Shown here: positions 46,523 to 56,523 of the stretch, piece by piece
Layout of the letters: the number at the start of each line of letters is the position of its first letter
Position numbering within the stretch: the first letter of the stretch is position 1
DNA from: Pseudomonas sp. 10-1B
Lineage (GTDB): Bacteria > Pseudomonadota > Gammaproteobacteria > Pseudomonadales > Pseudomonadaceae
Reading direction: 5' to 3'
Assembly: GCF_000935045.1 (NCBI RefSeq)
Contig: NZ_JYKS01000015.1
Coordinates: 248,001 to 312,000, forward strand
DNA: 64,000 bases
Made by a program: the position numbers and the translations under genes
Notes under the pieces: model-generated
What the model saw: only the letters and a program-made list of their open reading frames with translations
Told to the model about the DNA's origin: nothing
Databases searched by the model: none

Positions 46523-47479
46523 TCAGGGCTTGGTGATGAGCTGGACCGGGGTCTGGATGACGTTGTCGGCATCCACGTCGGGCTTCTCGCCGTTGACCAT
46601 TTTCAGCGCCGCCTGGATGCCATACACCGCCTGCTGGCTGGCCGCCTGGTCGAGGGTGGCGAGCACCCGGCCATCGGCGAGCATGGGCTTGATGGCGTTA
46701 ATGTTGTCGTAACCCACCACTTGCACCTGGCCGGTCTTGCCAGCAGCACGCACGGCCGACACGGCACCCAGGGCCATGCTGTCGTTGCCGGCCAGCAGGG
46801 CCTTCAGGTCGGGGTATTCATTGAGCATGGAGGCGGCGACGGCGTTGCCCTTGTCGATTTCCCAGTTGCCGCTCTGCACCGACACGATCTTCATCTGCGC
46901 GGCGTCCATGGCGTCCTTGAAGCCAGCGGTGCGCTGCTGGGCGTTGGTGGTGGTCGGCACGCCCTCGATGATGCCGACCTGGTCGCCGGCCTTGAGCTTC
47001 TGGCTGGCCAGGTAGTCGCCGACCAGGCGCGCACCCTTGCGGTTGTCGGGGCCGACGAAGGGTACGCTGATGCCTTTGTTCTTGAGCAGTTCCGGGTCCA
47101 GGCGGTTGTCGATATTGATTACCACCACGCCCTGGTCCATCGCCTTTTTCACTGCCGACACCAGCGCCTTGGAGTCGGCCGGAGCGATCACCAGGGCCTT
47201 GGCGCCGGCATTGACCATCTGTTCGACGATGCGGATCTGCTCGCCGGTATCGGTCTCGTTCTTGATGCCGTTGGCGATCAGGTCGAACTCATCGGCATGG
47301 GCTTTCTGGTAGTCCTTGGCGCCATCTTCCATGGTGCGGAAGAACTCGTTGGCCAGTGACTTCATGACCAGGGCGACCTTGGGCTTGTCTTCGGCGTGGG
47401 CGGCCGAAAACGGCAGGGCGAGGGACAGCGAGGAAATGACAGCGAGGGCCAGCAGACGACCGGGGAACGGCAGTTTCAT
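46523..47479 (-). CDS. rbsB: Ribose-binding periplasmic protein
   Basis: 318 residues, signal peptide ending near SAAHAED, type I sugar-binding fold (KVALVMKSLANEFFRTMEDG; IVEQMVNAGAKALVIAPADS). First gene of the operon rbsBACRKD, 35 bp after the operator. Confidence 0.95.
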   Translation of the reverse strand: MKLPFPGRLLALAVISSLSLALPFSAAHAEDKPKVALVMKSLANEFFRTMEDGAKDYQKAHADEFDLIANGIKNETDTGEQIRIVEQMVNAGAKALVIAPADSKALVSAVKKAMDQGVVVINIDNRLDPELLKNKGISVPFVGPDNRKGARLVGDYLASQKLKAGDQVGIIEGVPTTTNAQQRTAGFKDAMDAAQMKIVSVQSGNWEIDKGNAVAASMLNEYPDLKALLAGNDSMALGAVSAVRAAGKTGQVQVVGYDNINAIKPMLADGRVLATLDQAASQQAVYGIQAALKMVNGEKPDVDADNVIQTPVQLITKP

Positions 47480-47514
47480 GGACGATGACTCCGAATCTTG
47501 TTTTTTTATCGGAT

Positions 47515-47528
47515 CGCAAACGTTTGCG
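47515..47528. promoter_or_regulatory. RbsR operator
   Basis: Perfect 14-bp palindrome CGCAAACGTTTGCG, the LacI-family type with central CG, 36 bp upstream of the rbsB start. Confidence 0.85.
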
Positions 47529-47680
47529 TTACCTAACTATGGAAACAAGACCGAGGTTTGTCAAATCCGTTTGGCTTTCGCAGGTCACCGCACTACTGGC
47601 GCAGATTATCCAGATTTTTCCGAAAAACCGAACACCTTTTCCTATGCTTGTTCGGAATTGCGAATGTAACACTTCCCCAT

Positions 47681-47792
47681 GCAGGAGCGGCCTTGTGTCG
47701 CGATGGGCTGCGCAGCGGCCCCGGCGATATGTGCTGTAACGCTGAAATCTGGGGCCGCTACGCGCCCCTTCGCGACACAAGGCCGCTCCCTC
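47681..47792. repeat. BIME (inverted REP pair)
   Basis: GAGCGGCCTTGTGTCGCGA near 47684 and its inverted copy TCGCGACACAAGGCCGCTC near 47770, with GGGGCCGC/GCGGCCCC inner arms. Lies between rbsB and the broken ansB. Confidence 0.75.
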
Positions 47793-47819
47793 ATCAGCCG
47801 TGCGCGCAAGCTGGTATGA

Positions 47820-48212
<393 letters not shown>

Positions 48213-48441
48213 CCCATACGCCAGGCGGGCTTCAGAAAAAAATGAGGTTGTCCGTAGCGTTGGATGCTTGTGTCTTTAAACAGAGGAGAAAGGACGCCAC
48301 ATTGGAACCTGGGACAAAGACGCGAGATGTGCTAGACGAAAAAATTGATTGAGATGCGAGAGAGAAACGGGACCAGAACTACGTTTTTCTTCAAAGCCCC
48401 GCAATGGCCATTGCCACAAAAACTACCCGAGTAGCGACATC
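48213..48441. other. Left end of the island, non-coding
   Basis: 229 bp between the broken ansB frame and the ginD-like stop. No gene seen. The recombination site of the left end should lie at its border with ansB. Confidence 0.4.
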
Positions 48442-48897
48442 TCAGAATTTATCCTTGCCTATGTTTCTCATGAGCTTCTGTCGCGCATACAGATCAAAAT
48501 TTGCGATGCTAGAGGGCTTCTCCACACCATCAACCCCGAAACTCATTTCGACCAGTGCCAGCTGTAAGTTGAGTACCCTAGAATGGCTCTCGTCACGCTC
48601 GATAGTTAACTGCTCATAAGACTCTCGCAGCTTTTTATTTTCGCTTCTTGCAGCTTTCAACTGAGTGCTAAGCGAACGGTCAATCCTCTCCCCCGCCGAG
48701 TTTACATTATTATTGAATGACTCAACCTCGGAGATGAATATAGGATAACGAGACTTCTTAAGAGCAGAGGGATCCTTGCCCGCCTCCCTAGCAATGTTCG
48801 CCAAATTAGGAGGCGCCATTTTACCAACACGCAATGCTTTACCCTCGACAATACGCCTGAAGGCCTTCCGATATTCGAACTCAGCATTATCTTTCAT
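48442..48897 (-). CDS. Small helical DNA-associated protein of the recombinase operon (GinD-like)
   Basis: 151 residues. N-terminal part NLANIAREAGKDPSALKKSR looks like a helix-turn-helix; residues about 75-115 form a predicted coiled coil (LSTQLKAARSENKKLRESYE then QLTIERDESHSRVLNLQLAL). It is the last gene of the operon, overlapping the ginC-like stop by 4 bp. In GInts the fourth gene encodes a small helical protein needed for integration and excision; the related GMT islands have a similar small protein, GmtX. No enzymatic motif. Confidence 0.7.
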   Translation of the reverse strand: MKDNAEFEYRKAFRRIVEGKALRVGKMAPPNLANIAREAGKDPSALKKSRYPIFISEVESFNNNVNSAGERIDRSLSTQLKAARSENKKLRESYEQLTIERDESHSRVLNLQLALVEMSFGVDGVEKPSSIANFDLYARQKLMRNIGKDKF

Positions 48898-50885
48898 GTG
48901 CCATCCTCAACCAATACAACATTAATCAAGCGCTGAGTAAACTCACGCTGTGCCTTCAGCGCATCTTTTCTAGGGCTATCCCCCGGAGCCTCTTCAAGCT
49001 GATCCTCCAGCCAACTATCAAGCTTGGTAATCAACGGCAAATTTTCCTTGGACGCAAGCCCAGACGGACACTGATCACAAGCCAGGACGTAGTCTGCGCT
49101 CCCGTACTCACAGTGCTCGGTGTTTAGGCAGACGCCCAAAAGCGTTTCCTTAACAACCATTTCACCGCTTCGCCCCATTTGAGCCAGTTGCTTCAGGGTT
49201 TTTCCCTCCATGAAGCTAATAGCTCGTTGCTTATGTAGCGGACTGATCAACGAAACGAAAGTAGGACTCTTCAGTTTAGCTGCTTTACGTGCCATGGTCT
49301 CGTAAGCAGCCTCAATATATTCCTCCTTGGCCAACGCGTTGAAAGCGAGTCCTGAATAATTGCGACCGTAATACATCGCCATACTAAGATAAAGATGCTT
49401 GGCCTGGTACTGCATGGATTGCGGCGACACCACCTCGGAAAGAGAGGCATTAACCATCAGAGTTCTTCGGTACTGGTGGAAAGCGAATGACCATCGTTTA
49501 CCAACTGCAAATCTCTTAACATTTAAATCAGGATTGACAGAGACAGCCTCCCTGAAATCCTCATCGCTAATGACCAGATCATTTGGCAAAAACAAAATAG
49601 GGCATTGCCTGTGAAGCTCAGAGGCACCTATAGCTTTGCGGATAAACGTAGGAACTGAACTAATTCCTCGGAAATCTTTCGACCAGGGCTCATAGCTTCT
49701 GGACACCAAATAAGGATTAGAAACCTCATCTGGTGCATGATCTATTCCCATTGCTACAGCTATCTTCATCCTCAACTTAGCGATAGAACTCATAGCAGTG
49801 ATAGCTTTAGCGACATCCTCGCAAGTCACCCAGCGGGCATCATCATCCTTAATAGTCTTTGTCGTTTCCCCGCTGATAAAATAAACCATTCCCCGATCGG
49901 TGAGTTTTGCTTCATAGCAGTCGATCCTAAGATCATTGATTTCATTCTTTCGCATCCCACTCAAGCTGGCTATACAGGTCGCCCCAACCAAACAAAGAGA
50001 ATTAAAAAACGATGACAGACTTGATAAATCAATTTTAACCGAGTTACTTGGCCGACGAGACATCCACTTCACCAGCGTAGCTTTTACACCAAAGGTTTCA
50101 GCAAGACAGTCAAACGAACCCAAGAAAAATTTATTTCTAGGGTCGGTTGGCCTTATCAATTTTCCAGACCAAGTGCGCGGATCACCGTTATTTTCCACAT
50201 AGCCAAGCCAAAGGCAGTCGAATAGCCCTTCAAACGAAGATGCCAACGAACTGTAGTCGTCCAGCATCTCAAACGAACGAAGCAAGTGAAGATCATGAAT
50301 ACGGGACGGAATATAAGGAGTCTGGACCGAATTCCTGCTTTTCCCCGCCCAAAAAAGCTGCGAAATCTGTTCGAGAGTCAATATCTTGAATCCCAAAGCT
50401 TGTTGATGATCATAGACACCTCTAAGCATTGTCACATAATGACCACCTAAAGGCCCAACTTCATCAATGAACGCCGAGACCAAATGAGGAAACCGATGCA
50501 AATCCGCTACGGATATCTGATAATCAGAACAAAATTTTAAGAGCCTTCGCAACCTACCGTATTGGGATACCAATGTTGAGGGGCTGATACTAGCCGGAAT
50601 AACCCACATAAGCAAAATCAAGACGAGCTTGAAATAGTAAGCATCACCACTAGACAACCACGGTGAAACCCTTCGAAGATCTGACGGACCAAAATTAAAC
50701 GTGGTAATTTTTCCAACCCAAACATCCATAGTCCAATTGACATCCCCAAACCGAGACAGCACATTCCCATTCCGATCAATGCATACGGGAAAATCATCAG
50801 CGGGTGGAAATTTAGCAAGCTCGCGATTTGAATCATTCAGCGGTGGATCTTCCATCGTGACATTTGAGCCCATAGGTCTAGCCAT
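48894..50885 (-). CDS. Tyrosine recombinase, large (GinC-like)
   Basis: 663 residues. Catalytic candidates: Arg312 in SLSGMRKNEINDL, the HxxR box HQYRRTL (about 470-476), and Tyr in the SMAMYYGRNYSG region (about 505-510). The C-terminal part has a cysteine cluster (GVCLNTEHC, LACDQCPSG) that could bind zinc. Third gene of the operon, overlapping the previous gene by 8 bp and the next by 4 bp. The long N-terminal 280 residues are presumably a DNA-binding arm. Base composition is much more AT-rich than the host. Confidence 0.8.
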   Translation of the reverse strand: MARPMGSNVTMEDPPLNDSNRELAKFPPADDFPVCIDRNGNVLSRFGDVNWTMDVWVGKITTFNFGPSDLRRVSPWLSSGDAYYFKLVLILLMWVIPASISPSTLVSQYGRLRRLLKFCSDYQISVADLHRFPHLVSAFIDEVGPLGGHYVTMLRGVYDHQQALGFKILTLEQISQLFWAGKSRNSVQTPYIPSRIHDLHLLRSFEMLDDYSSLASSFEGLFDCLWLGYVENNGDPRTWSGKLIRPTDPRNKFFLGSFDCLAETFGVKATLVKWMSRRPSNSVKIDLSSLSSFFNSLCLVGATCIASLSGMRKNEINDLRIDCYEAKLTDRGMVYFISGETTKTIKDDDARWVTCEDVAKAITAMSSIAKLRMKIAVAMGIDHAPDEVSNPYLVSRSYEPWSKDFRGISSVPTFIRKAIGASELHRQCPILFLPNDLVISDEDFREAVSVNPDLNVKRFAVGKRWSFAFHQYRRTLMVNASLSEVVSPQSMQYQAKHLYLSMAMYYGRNYSGLAFNALAKEEYIEAAYETMARKAAKLKSPTFVSLISPLHKQRAISFMEGKTLKQLAQMGRSGEMVVKETLLGVCLNTEHCEYGSADYVLACDQCPSGLASKENLPLITKLDSWLEDQLEEAPGDSPRKDALKAQREFTQRLINVVLVEDGT

Positions 50886-52575
50886 TGAATCTCACCTCAA
50901 TTAATGCCCTATAGTTTTCATGAAAATCGCGCTCAGCTATCCTAAGATCGGCTTCTTCACGCCAAGCCTGGCACTCATCGCTTAGGCCTGCAAAATCGTC
51001 CATAATTTGATCAAGCCGCTCTGTAATTGATTGCTGAGGAGAGCCATCAACATCTTTCGAAAGAGGGATGAGCTGATATTCCGAGTATTTGAGATAGCGG
51101 AAAGTTGCCATGGACCAGATATAATCGAATGACTGGACACCTTGATAGTGTTCACAAAAAAGGCAGCCCGTCGGGTTGATACAGTCTGGCGTGACGGCGC
51201 TTCCTTTACGCGGCGTGGGGTTACTGGGGACGCATTCGCCCTCAAGAATCGCGGCACGAGCGGCCTTACGTTTTGCGAAAAGTGAAGAAAACTCGTAGGC
51301 AGCAATGTGATGATTTGGCTTCGAGTAGTTCCGCACCATCGTTCCGACAGTGTGCTGAGCAGCGTCCGCAACCATTTCGGGGTCGTGAGTTTCACGCAGC
51401 ATCCAATTTACGCGTTTCTCCCGCAGTGACTGGAGGGTAATGGGTTTCCTACCACCGTCGATTAGAAGGCTCGCGAATATGGATTGCCTGTACTTCATCG
51501 CTCGCTTTTCACCCTTCACGAGAAATGGAAACAGATAGTCACAGCCTTCGGGATACGCCTCCTTCAAAAAACGCAAATACCTTTCAAAGTGAGTTCTGTA
51601 CTCCGAAAAAATCATGAACTCCACTTTACTCCCCCGGCGAGGCTTAAATGCAGTTACACGATACCCGCCTTTCCAAGTAGTGCAGCGGTAGTCTTCCAGG
51701 GGCAAATCGTAAGCAGGAGATACGTTCATGCCGGTTTGCGCAATGAACAAGTTAAACTCAGCATGCACCCGAATATTCAGGACTGACGCTCTGGTTTTGA
51801 CGTCACCACTAAGTCGCAACCTTTCGCGAGCCAAATGATATTTTCTAATACTCTCAGCCGAGCGCTCACCATCTTGCAATAACAGATCTGGAGCCCGTAA
51901 GTTCCCCCAGTATTCATGAATCGTTCCATCAGAGTGCCGGATTTTTATAGGCAGCTCACCCAAACAAGCTTCAAGACTAAATGCGTCAATTACGTTTAAA
52001 ACGTCGGCCCCAAACTCAAAGCTATCATTTAGGTCGCTCTTGTCGACCTTCATACGCCCCGCCAAACCACGGCGCTTTAGTTCAGAATAACTGAACGCAG
52101 TTCTAAGCAATCCTTCAGGTAATTCCAACGCACCCTGAATTATGTACCGAATATCAGCATCCTGACTATAGGCCGTTTCCGCTGACATTGAGCATGCGCC
52201 CTTCAGCACTTGGCCCCACAGGTTACGGCTATAAGCCTCATAGCAAACGCCAACATTATCAGAAGTCAGATCCATGTCGAGCTTGTCGTATTCTGTGTAG
52301 AGTTTCCTTAGCGAGAAAACCTCACCAAAAATACTGGTGCGAGTGCACGTTTGGAACCTTCGTTCAAAATACGAATGAAACATGCTTACGAGGTGCTGCC
52401 TCTGGATGCGCGGCGCTCCAAGTTGGCCAGACTCAAGCTTACGGATAACAGCGCGCTGGTTAGTGCCCGCGCCACCGAAATAAAGAAGATATCGCAAACT
52501 CGTGAGTGGAGTAGTCCCCTCTAGATCACAATGCTCGAAACCAAGTTGATGCTCAGATTTTGAACGCGCTACCAT
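50878..52575 (-). CDS. Tyrosine recombinase homologue (GinB-like) lacking the first catalytic Arg
   Basis: 565 residues. The C-terminal half has the family layout: the box where the first Arg normally sits reads AQTGMNVSPAYDLPLEDY (about 279-296), so Arg is Asn here; the second box is LREKRVNWML (about 384-393), and the nucleophile is probably Tyr in MVRNYSKP (about 416). A cysteine group (CINPTGCLFCEHY, about 465-477) follows. It may be a structural or regulatory partner of the other two recombinases. Overlaps both neighbours by a few bases. Confidence 0.75.
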   Translation of the reverse strand: MVARSKSEHQLGFEHCDLEGTTPLTSLRYLLYFGGAGTNQRAVIRKLESGQLGAPRIQRQHLVSMFHSYFERRFQTCTRTSIFGEVFSLRKLYTEYDKLDMDLTSDNVGVCYEAYSRNLWGQVLKGACSMSAETAYSQDADIRYIIQGALELPEGLLRTAFSYSELKRRGLAGRMKVDKSDLNDSFEFGADVLNVIDAFSLEACLGELPIKIRHSDGTIHEYWGNLRAPDLLLQDGERSAESIRKYHLARERLRLSGDVKTRASVLNIRVHAEFNLFIAQTGMNVSPAYDLPLEDYRCTTWKGGYRVTAFKPRRGSKVEFMIFSEYRTHFERYLRFLKEAYPEGCDYLFPFLVKGEKRAMKYRQSIFASLLIDGGRKPITLQSLREKRVNWMLRETHDPEMVADAAQHTVGTMVRNYSKPNHHIAAYEFSSLFAKRKAARAAILEGECVPSNPTPRKGSAVTPDCINPTGCLFCEHYQGVQSFDYIWSMATFRYLKYSEYQLIPLSKDVDGSPQQSITERLDQIMDDFAGLSDECQAWREEADLRIAERDFHENYRALIEVRFNG

Positions 52576-53870
52576 TTTTTCTGCAACTCTTTACATCGCT
52601 GATAGAATTCATTAGCCCACTTTTCCTTGGCCGTGTGATTCTGGACATACTTAATATAAGTCATGGTCGACCTTTCACTTGTATGGAGTAGCATATCTTT
52701 AAGCATCCCTATCACTGCTTTGAGAGTTACACCCGGCCTGTCAAGATTCTCCATCACGAAATTGGTGCCAAAGGTTGCCCTGGTCTGGTGAAACTTGAAA
52801 CTGAGCTGAATCCCACGTTGCCTAGCGATATTACGAATATTCATAACTTCGGAGTTTACTGAACTGCTACTCCCGCGACCTTTGCGGCAATAAGAACGAC
52901 CATTCTTGTTCAAAAAGACTAACTGCCCATCTTCTTTGTTCGCGCGCGCTGCCCGCTTAAGCCTCCTAGCTGACCTCACATAGGAGTAGAGTAAATCGTA
53001 GACGTGAGCAGGAATTGAAATATCTCCGTTCACTCCGAATTTTGTAGCGACTGGTGCATAGCCTACAGACGGCCCGACAGATAGGTAATAAAAGCTTCCA
53101 TTGCCAGCGGGCCGCGCATATTTGAGGGTGAGCAGCTTCAGGTCGCAAATAGTTCCGACCCTCATGCCTGTATAAAACCCAAGAACGAGCATCAGATATA
53201 CTTCCGGCGAGCAGTTCTCGAATGCAATGTCGAGAATAAGATCTTGAACATCGTAATCCAAGGGTACCAACCCATCTTCAACCCGCTGGATAATGTCTTT
53301 TGCGCCTCTGAGCTTTAGCTGCTCTTTGCTAACAGCAATGGTGCGCTCCAAACCAGCGAGATTAGCAACCTTCTCAGAAAGACTCAGCTCACCAAACATA
53401 TCATTATTCATGGACAGCAAACGATAGTCCAATACTGCCTTATAAAAATTGACCGCAGTTTTACCTCTCGACTTTGCAGACCGGTAGGAGATCTCCCCTC
53501 GTTTTAACTGCCCTTGCAAGTCATGATAATAGTGAAAAAGACAGCGCTTATCTTTATTGACCAGTGGAAACCAGAACCATGTCATCCGCACCCTCTCTAG
53601 GAAGGCCATATAATGCCTTAAAGCGTAAGCTCGGCTCACCAGTGCGTCTAAGCTTAATCCACCATGCATAACCTGTAAGGCAAAGGTTGCTAGCCAAAAA
53701 TTCCCTACCTCCCATGGCGTACCATTAGACCAATAGAGCTGCGGAAATCCTCTGATAACAATATCTACCGTTTTTTCGGCCCTACTTGATTGGTGAGGGA
53801 TTTCAATTACTTCTCCGCCATGAACGTATATCTCTGCTGGCTTGCAATTGATAAATTTAACCGCTGCCAT
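52569..53870 (-). CDS. Tyrosine recombinase (GinA-like)
   Basis: 433 residues, phage-integrase family. Arg237 in FYTGMRVGTICDL, HxxR at 361-364 (FHQTRATFGT), and nucleophile Tyr405 or 408 in MTYIKYVQ. N-terminal SAM-like DNA-binding region. First gene of the four-gene overlapping operon; its promoter must lie in the 53.9-54.1 kb gap. Together the three enzymes should carry out site-specific integration at ansB. Confidence 0.85.
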   Translation of the reverse strand: MAAVKFINCKPAEIYVHGGEVIEIPHQSSRAEKTVDIVIRGFPQLYWSNGTPWEVGNFWLATFALQVMHGGLSLDALVSRAYALRHYMAFLERVRMTWFWFPLVNKDKRCLFHYYHDLQGQLKRGEISYRSAKSRGKTAVNFYKAVLDYRLLSMNNDMFGELSLSEKVANLAGLERTIAVSKEQLKLRGAKDIIQRVEDGLVPLDYDVQDLILDIAFENCSPEVYLMLVLGFYTGMRVGTICDLKLLTLKYARPAGNGSFYYLSVGPSVGYAPVATKFGVNGDISIPAHVYDLLYSYVRSARRLKRAARANKEDGQLVFLNKNGRSYCRKGRGSSSSVNSEVMNIRNIARQRGIQLSFKFHQTRATFGTNFVMENLDRPGVTLKAVIGMLKDMLLHTSERSTMTYIKYVQNHTAKEKWANEFYQRCKELQKKW

Positions 53871-54503
53871 TTTCTACTCGACTAGAACTTCATCGCCAAA
53901 AATAAAATCATGTCCGTCTGCGAATGTCTAGTACCTGCCAATCAAGATCGAGTTCGTTACAGCGCCAAAAACTGTCACACCGTTTCCGAATTTTTTACAA
54001 GGTCAATTACATAAACCATGACAAAACGCTAAGCCCTAGATTTATCAGGAGAAAATCACTGTTAGATAATTTTCTTTAATTTGAATTCCGTCACTGTGTC
54101 AATAACACTTAGCAATTTGCGCAGTGAAAAAAACTTAAAAAAATTTCGATCAAGCCTCATGGGATCTTTCTCTCGGCTGGCTCGGCGCTGCTTGATTTGA
54201 TGCGACATGGCGAGATGCTGCCCCACATTCGACCCCGTCATGCCTTCTAGAAGGCTGACGCTCTGCCGTGGTTGCATGTAAGAGGTATAGATAAACCTCC
54301 AGGGAGCAAAGCGCCAACGACGTCAGTACGAAGGTGGGTCTGTGAGGCTGAAGATGCATATGCCACTATGTGGCCAGCAACGGTGAGATTTGGCCCTCGA
54401 AGAAGGGATCATTGCCATGAGCGGGCCGTGAACGCGCTCCGCATCGATCGGGTCGGCCATAGACTAAAGAGCTATCTGAGACACAGGTATACAAGGAGCA
54501 GTA
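53871..54503. other. Gap between the recombinase operon and the cargo
   Basis: 633 bp with divergent promoters expected for the gin-like operon and the ATPase gene. Strongly AT-rich around 54060-54150. No convincing gene: a 71-codon minus-strand frame (54062-54277) has no recognisable features. AAGGAG precedes the ATPase start. Confidence 0.4.
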
Positions 54504-55838
54504 ATGATAAAAAGACTTATAGATGTCCATTTCGACGGCAGGCAAGTGAAGCTAACGCCCGAAACACTCAAGCCCAACATTAAGAATTGCTATACAGTAA
54601 TTGTCGGGAAAAATGGCATTGGTAAGAGTCGGCTACTCGCGGATTTGATAACGACTGGTAATTATATAGGGTGCTTCCAGAAAATTATCGCCATCTCGAC
54701 AAGTCCTTTCGATAAATTTCCGAGTCAGAGGCGTAAAAGCCTAACCATGACCGGATCTTACCGGTATGTTGGTATGCGCTCGGACAGCATGTACCAATCT
54801 TCATCCTCGGTTTCGCTTATTTCCTCCGCGGCTAAAGGCTTGCTCGAAAGGCTATCCAACCCAAATGGAAGCCATGGTCTTTATTGCGTTTTCGACGCTC
54901 TCAATTTTGAACCAGTAGCGGACTTTATCTTAAAGCCTGGTTATCTGAAATCGGCCCAAAAGGACTACCACATATCGCTGGTAGAAGGAAGCAGTCTCGC
55001 TATTGAGCTGCGCAGACTTGAGCGTGAACATGGTATTCAAGTCGACGAGCGCTACTTTGAGCTTCTAGAAAATCTGCCGTTGGGTCGCCGGATAGAGGTC
55101 CTAGCTGCGATGACCAAGCTCAACAAAGTACTTGATAGGAGACGGGCTGTTGAGCTTAAAGCTGACTTCACTCAATCGACATTAATGATTGATGGCTACG
55201 CTGCCAGCAACACTATCATCAAAGCCATTCTTATATTGCTAGATGTAGGGCTGATTCGGCTAATGGATCTGGTTTTGATGAAGAAGGGTTTCGGCCAGCT
55301 GTCGCTGAAAAAGGCCAGTTCGGGGGAGCAGTGCTTGTTAGTGCTAATTCTCGGCATTGCAGGTCACATCTGCGACGATTCTCTCATTCTTATTGATGAA
55401 CCGGAAATCAGTCTGCACCCTCGATGGCAAGAGGAATTTATGGAGCTGCTGACAGCTTCATTCTATGGGTACTGGGGCTGCCAATTCGTCATCGCTACCC
55501 ATTCTCCGCAAATCATCGCGAGGCTTCGTGGTGACGGCTGCTACATCGCCTCTTTATCTAGAGGTGAGCTTTACGACGCTGCCGATTTCCATGACAAATC
55601 AGCCGATTTCCAGCTGGCGGAGCTTTTCGATGCTCCTGGCATCATGAACGAGTACATCTCCCGCCTGGCCTTCAACCTGCTAGCGAAGGTGAAGCATAGC
55701 AAGACGCTAGATCGCTCATCCCGTGATGACCTGAAAAGGCTGCTCAAATTCAACGAGCAGCTTGAAAGCAAAGATCCAGTCAAAGAGCTGATCCGCTCCG
55801 TGGCCATGCTGTGTGAAAGCTATGCCAATGATCAATAA
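54504..55838 (+). CDS. AAA/ABC-type ATPase of a Septu-like defence pair (PtuA-like)
   Basis: 444 residues. Walker A GKNGIGKS at 35-42, signature-like ASSGEQCLLVL (about 272-282), Walker B LILIDEPEISLHP (about 291-303) and switch His in ATHSP (about 328). The order fits OLD/PtuA-type SMC-like ATPases with a short inserted region. It is followed with overlap by an HNH nuclease gene, the two-gene plan of Septu. In Septu the ATPase forms the scaffold that controls the nuclease during phage infection. No reverse transcriptase is nearby, so a retron version is not supported. Confidence 0.8.
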   Translation: MIKRLIDVHFDGRQVKLTPETLKPNIKNCYTVIVGKNGIGKSRLLADLITTGNYIGCFQKIIAISTSPFDKFPSQRRKSLTMTGSYRYVGMRSDSMYQSSSSVSLISSAAKGLLERLSNPNGSHGLYCVFDALNFEPVADFILKPGYLKSAQKDYHISLVEGSSLAIELRRLEREHGIQVDERYFELLENLPLGRRIEVLAAMTKLNKVLDRRRAVELKADFTQSTLMIDGYAASNTIIKAILILLDVGLIRLMDLVLMKKGFGQLSLKKASSGEQCLLVLILGIAGHICDDSLILIDEPEISLHPRWQEEFMELLTASFYGYWGCQFVIATHSPQIIARLRGDGCYIASLSRGELYDAADFHDKSADFQLAELFDAPGIMNEYISRLAFNLLAKVKHSKTLDRSSRDDLKRLLKFNEQLESKDPVKELIRSVAMLCESYANDQ

Positions 55839-56424
55839 TCCCGTGGTGCTAAGTGAGGTGGCCCTCGACCTGATTGAGGCGAAAAAGCGCTCTGCTGATT
55901 TCTCGCACACCAGCTGGGGGGATGATGACCTTCAACCCGTGAGGCGAGAGATACGAGAGCACTACAGGAACGTGCAGCGCTTGGTGTGTGCTTACTGCCA
56001 AGGACCTGTTTGTACCCGCTCAGCCGCAGGATCTCCAATCGAACACATCGTGCCGAAGTCCCAGCATCTGACATTCATGTTTGAGCCTAAAAACCTGTGT
56101 GTGGTGTGCGCAGATTGCAACGAGTACAAATCGAACCATGAAGCGCTTGTCGACCCAGTATTGAGAGCGCCGCGGGTCAACTACCCAGAGAACCCACAAC
56201 TGTTTCGCATCGTGCACCCACACCTCGATACCTATGGCGAGCACATTGGACGATTCGAAAGGCTCTACGTGGATCTGACAGAAAAAGGCGGATACACGAT
56301 CTACACTTGCAACCTCAACAGGTTCTACCGAAGGTTCGGACGCTGTGATGAACTCGTCAATGATGTCGCTCTTGTCCAACAGGCTGAGCGTTTTCATGAC
56401 GAGGGAATGGTTGACTTGCAGTAA
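55822..56424 (+). CDS. HNH endonuclease of a Septu-like pair (PtuB-like)
   Basis: 200 residues from ATG 55822 (55828 is also possible); the start lies inside the ATPase stop, giving coupled translation. HNH core: CAYCQGPV (zinc Cys pair), PIEHIVPKS with the catalytic His, then CADCNEYKSN with the second Cys pair and the Asn. It would cut DNA or RNA when triggered. A terminator follows at 56445-56470. Confidence 0.82.
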   Translation: MPMINNPVVLSEVALDLIEAKKRSADFSHTSWGDDDLQPVRREIREHYRNVQRLVCAYCQGPVCTRSAAGSPIEHIVPKSQHLTFMFEPKNLCVVCADCNEYKSNHEALVDPVLRAPRVNYPENPQLFRIVHPHLDTYGEHIGRFERLYVDLTEKGGYTIYTCNLNRFYRRFGRCDELVNDVALVQQAERFHDEGMVDLQ

Positions 56425-56444
56425 CTCATAAAAATCAAGAAGCC

Positions 56445-56470
56445 GCCGCACTCAGTATCTGGAGTGCGGC
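56445..56470. terminator. Stem-loop between convergent HNH and GHKL genes
   Basis: 9-bp perfect stem GCCGCACTC / GAGTGCGGC with an 8-nt loop, in the 99-bp convergent gap; works in both directions. Confidence 0.65.
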
Positions 56471-56523
56471 ATCTCGGCGTGCTTCATGAGCGTGCTGGAC
56501 TAGTTTAGTGCCGAAACTCAGCG

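Noticed and set aside
45755..47359. 534-codon plus-strand frame opposite rbsA/rbsB
   Set aside because: Spans two real minus-strand genes; shadow.
54062..54277. Small minus-strand frame before the ATPase gene
   Set aside because: No ribosome site, no family resemblance; partly in AT-rich control DNA.
54272..54503. Possible retron non-coding RNA upstream of the ATPase-HNH pair
   Set aside because: No reverse transcriptase gene and no clear msr/msd stem were found.
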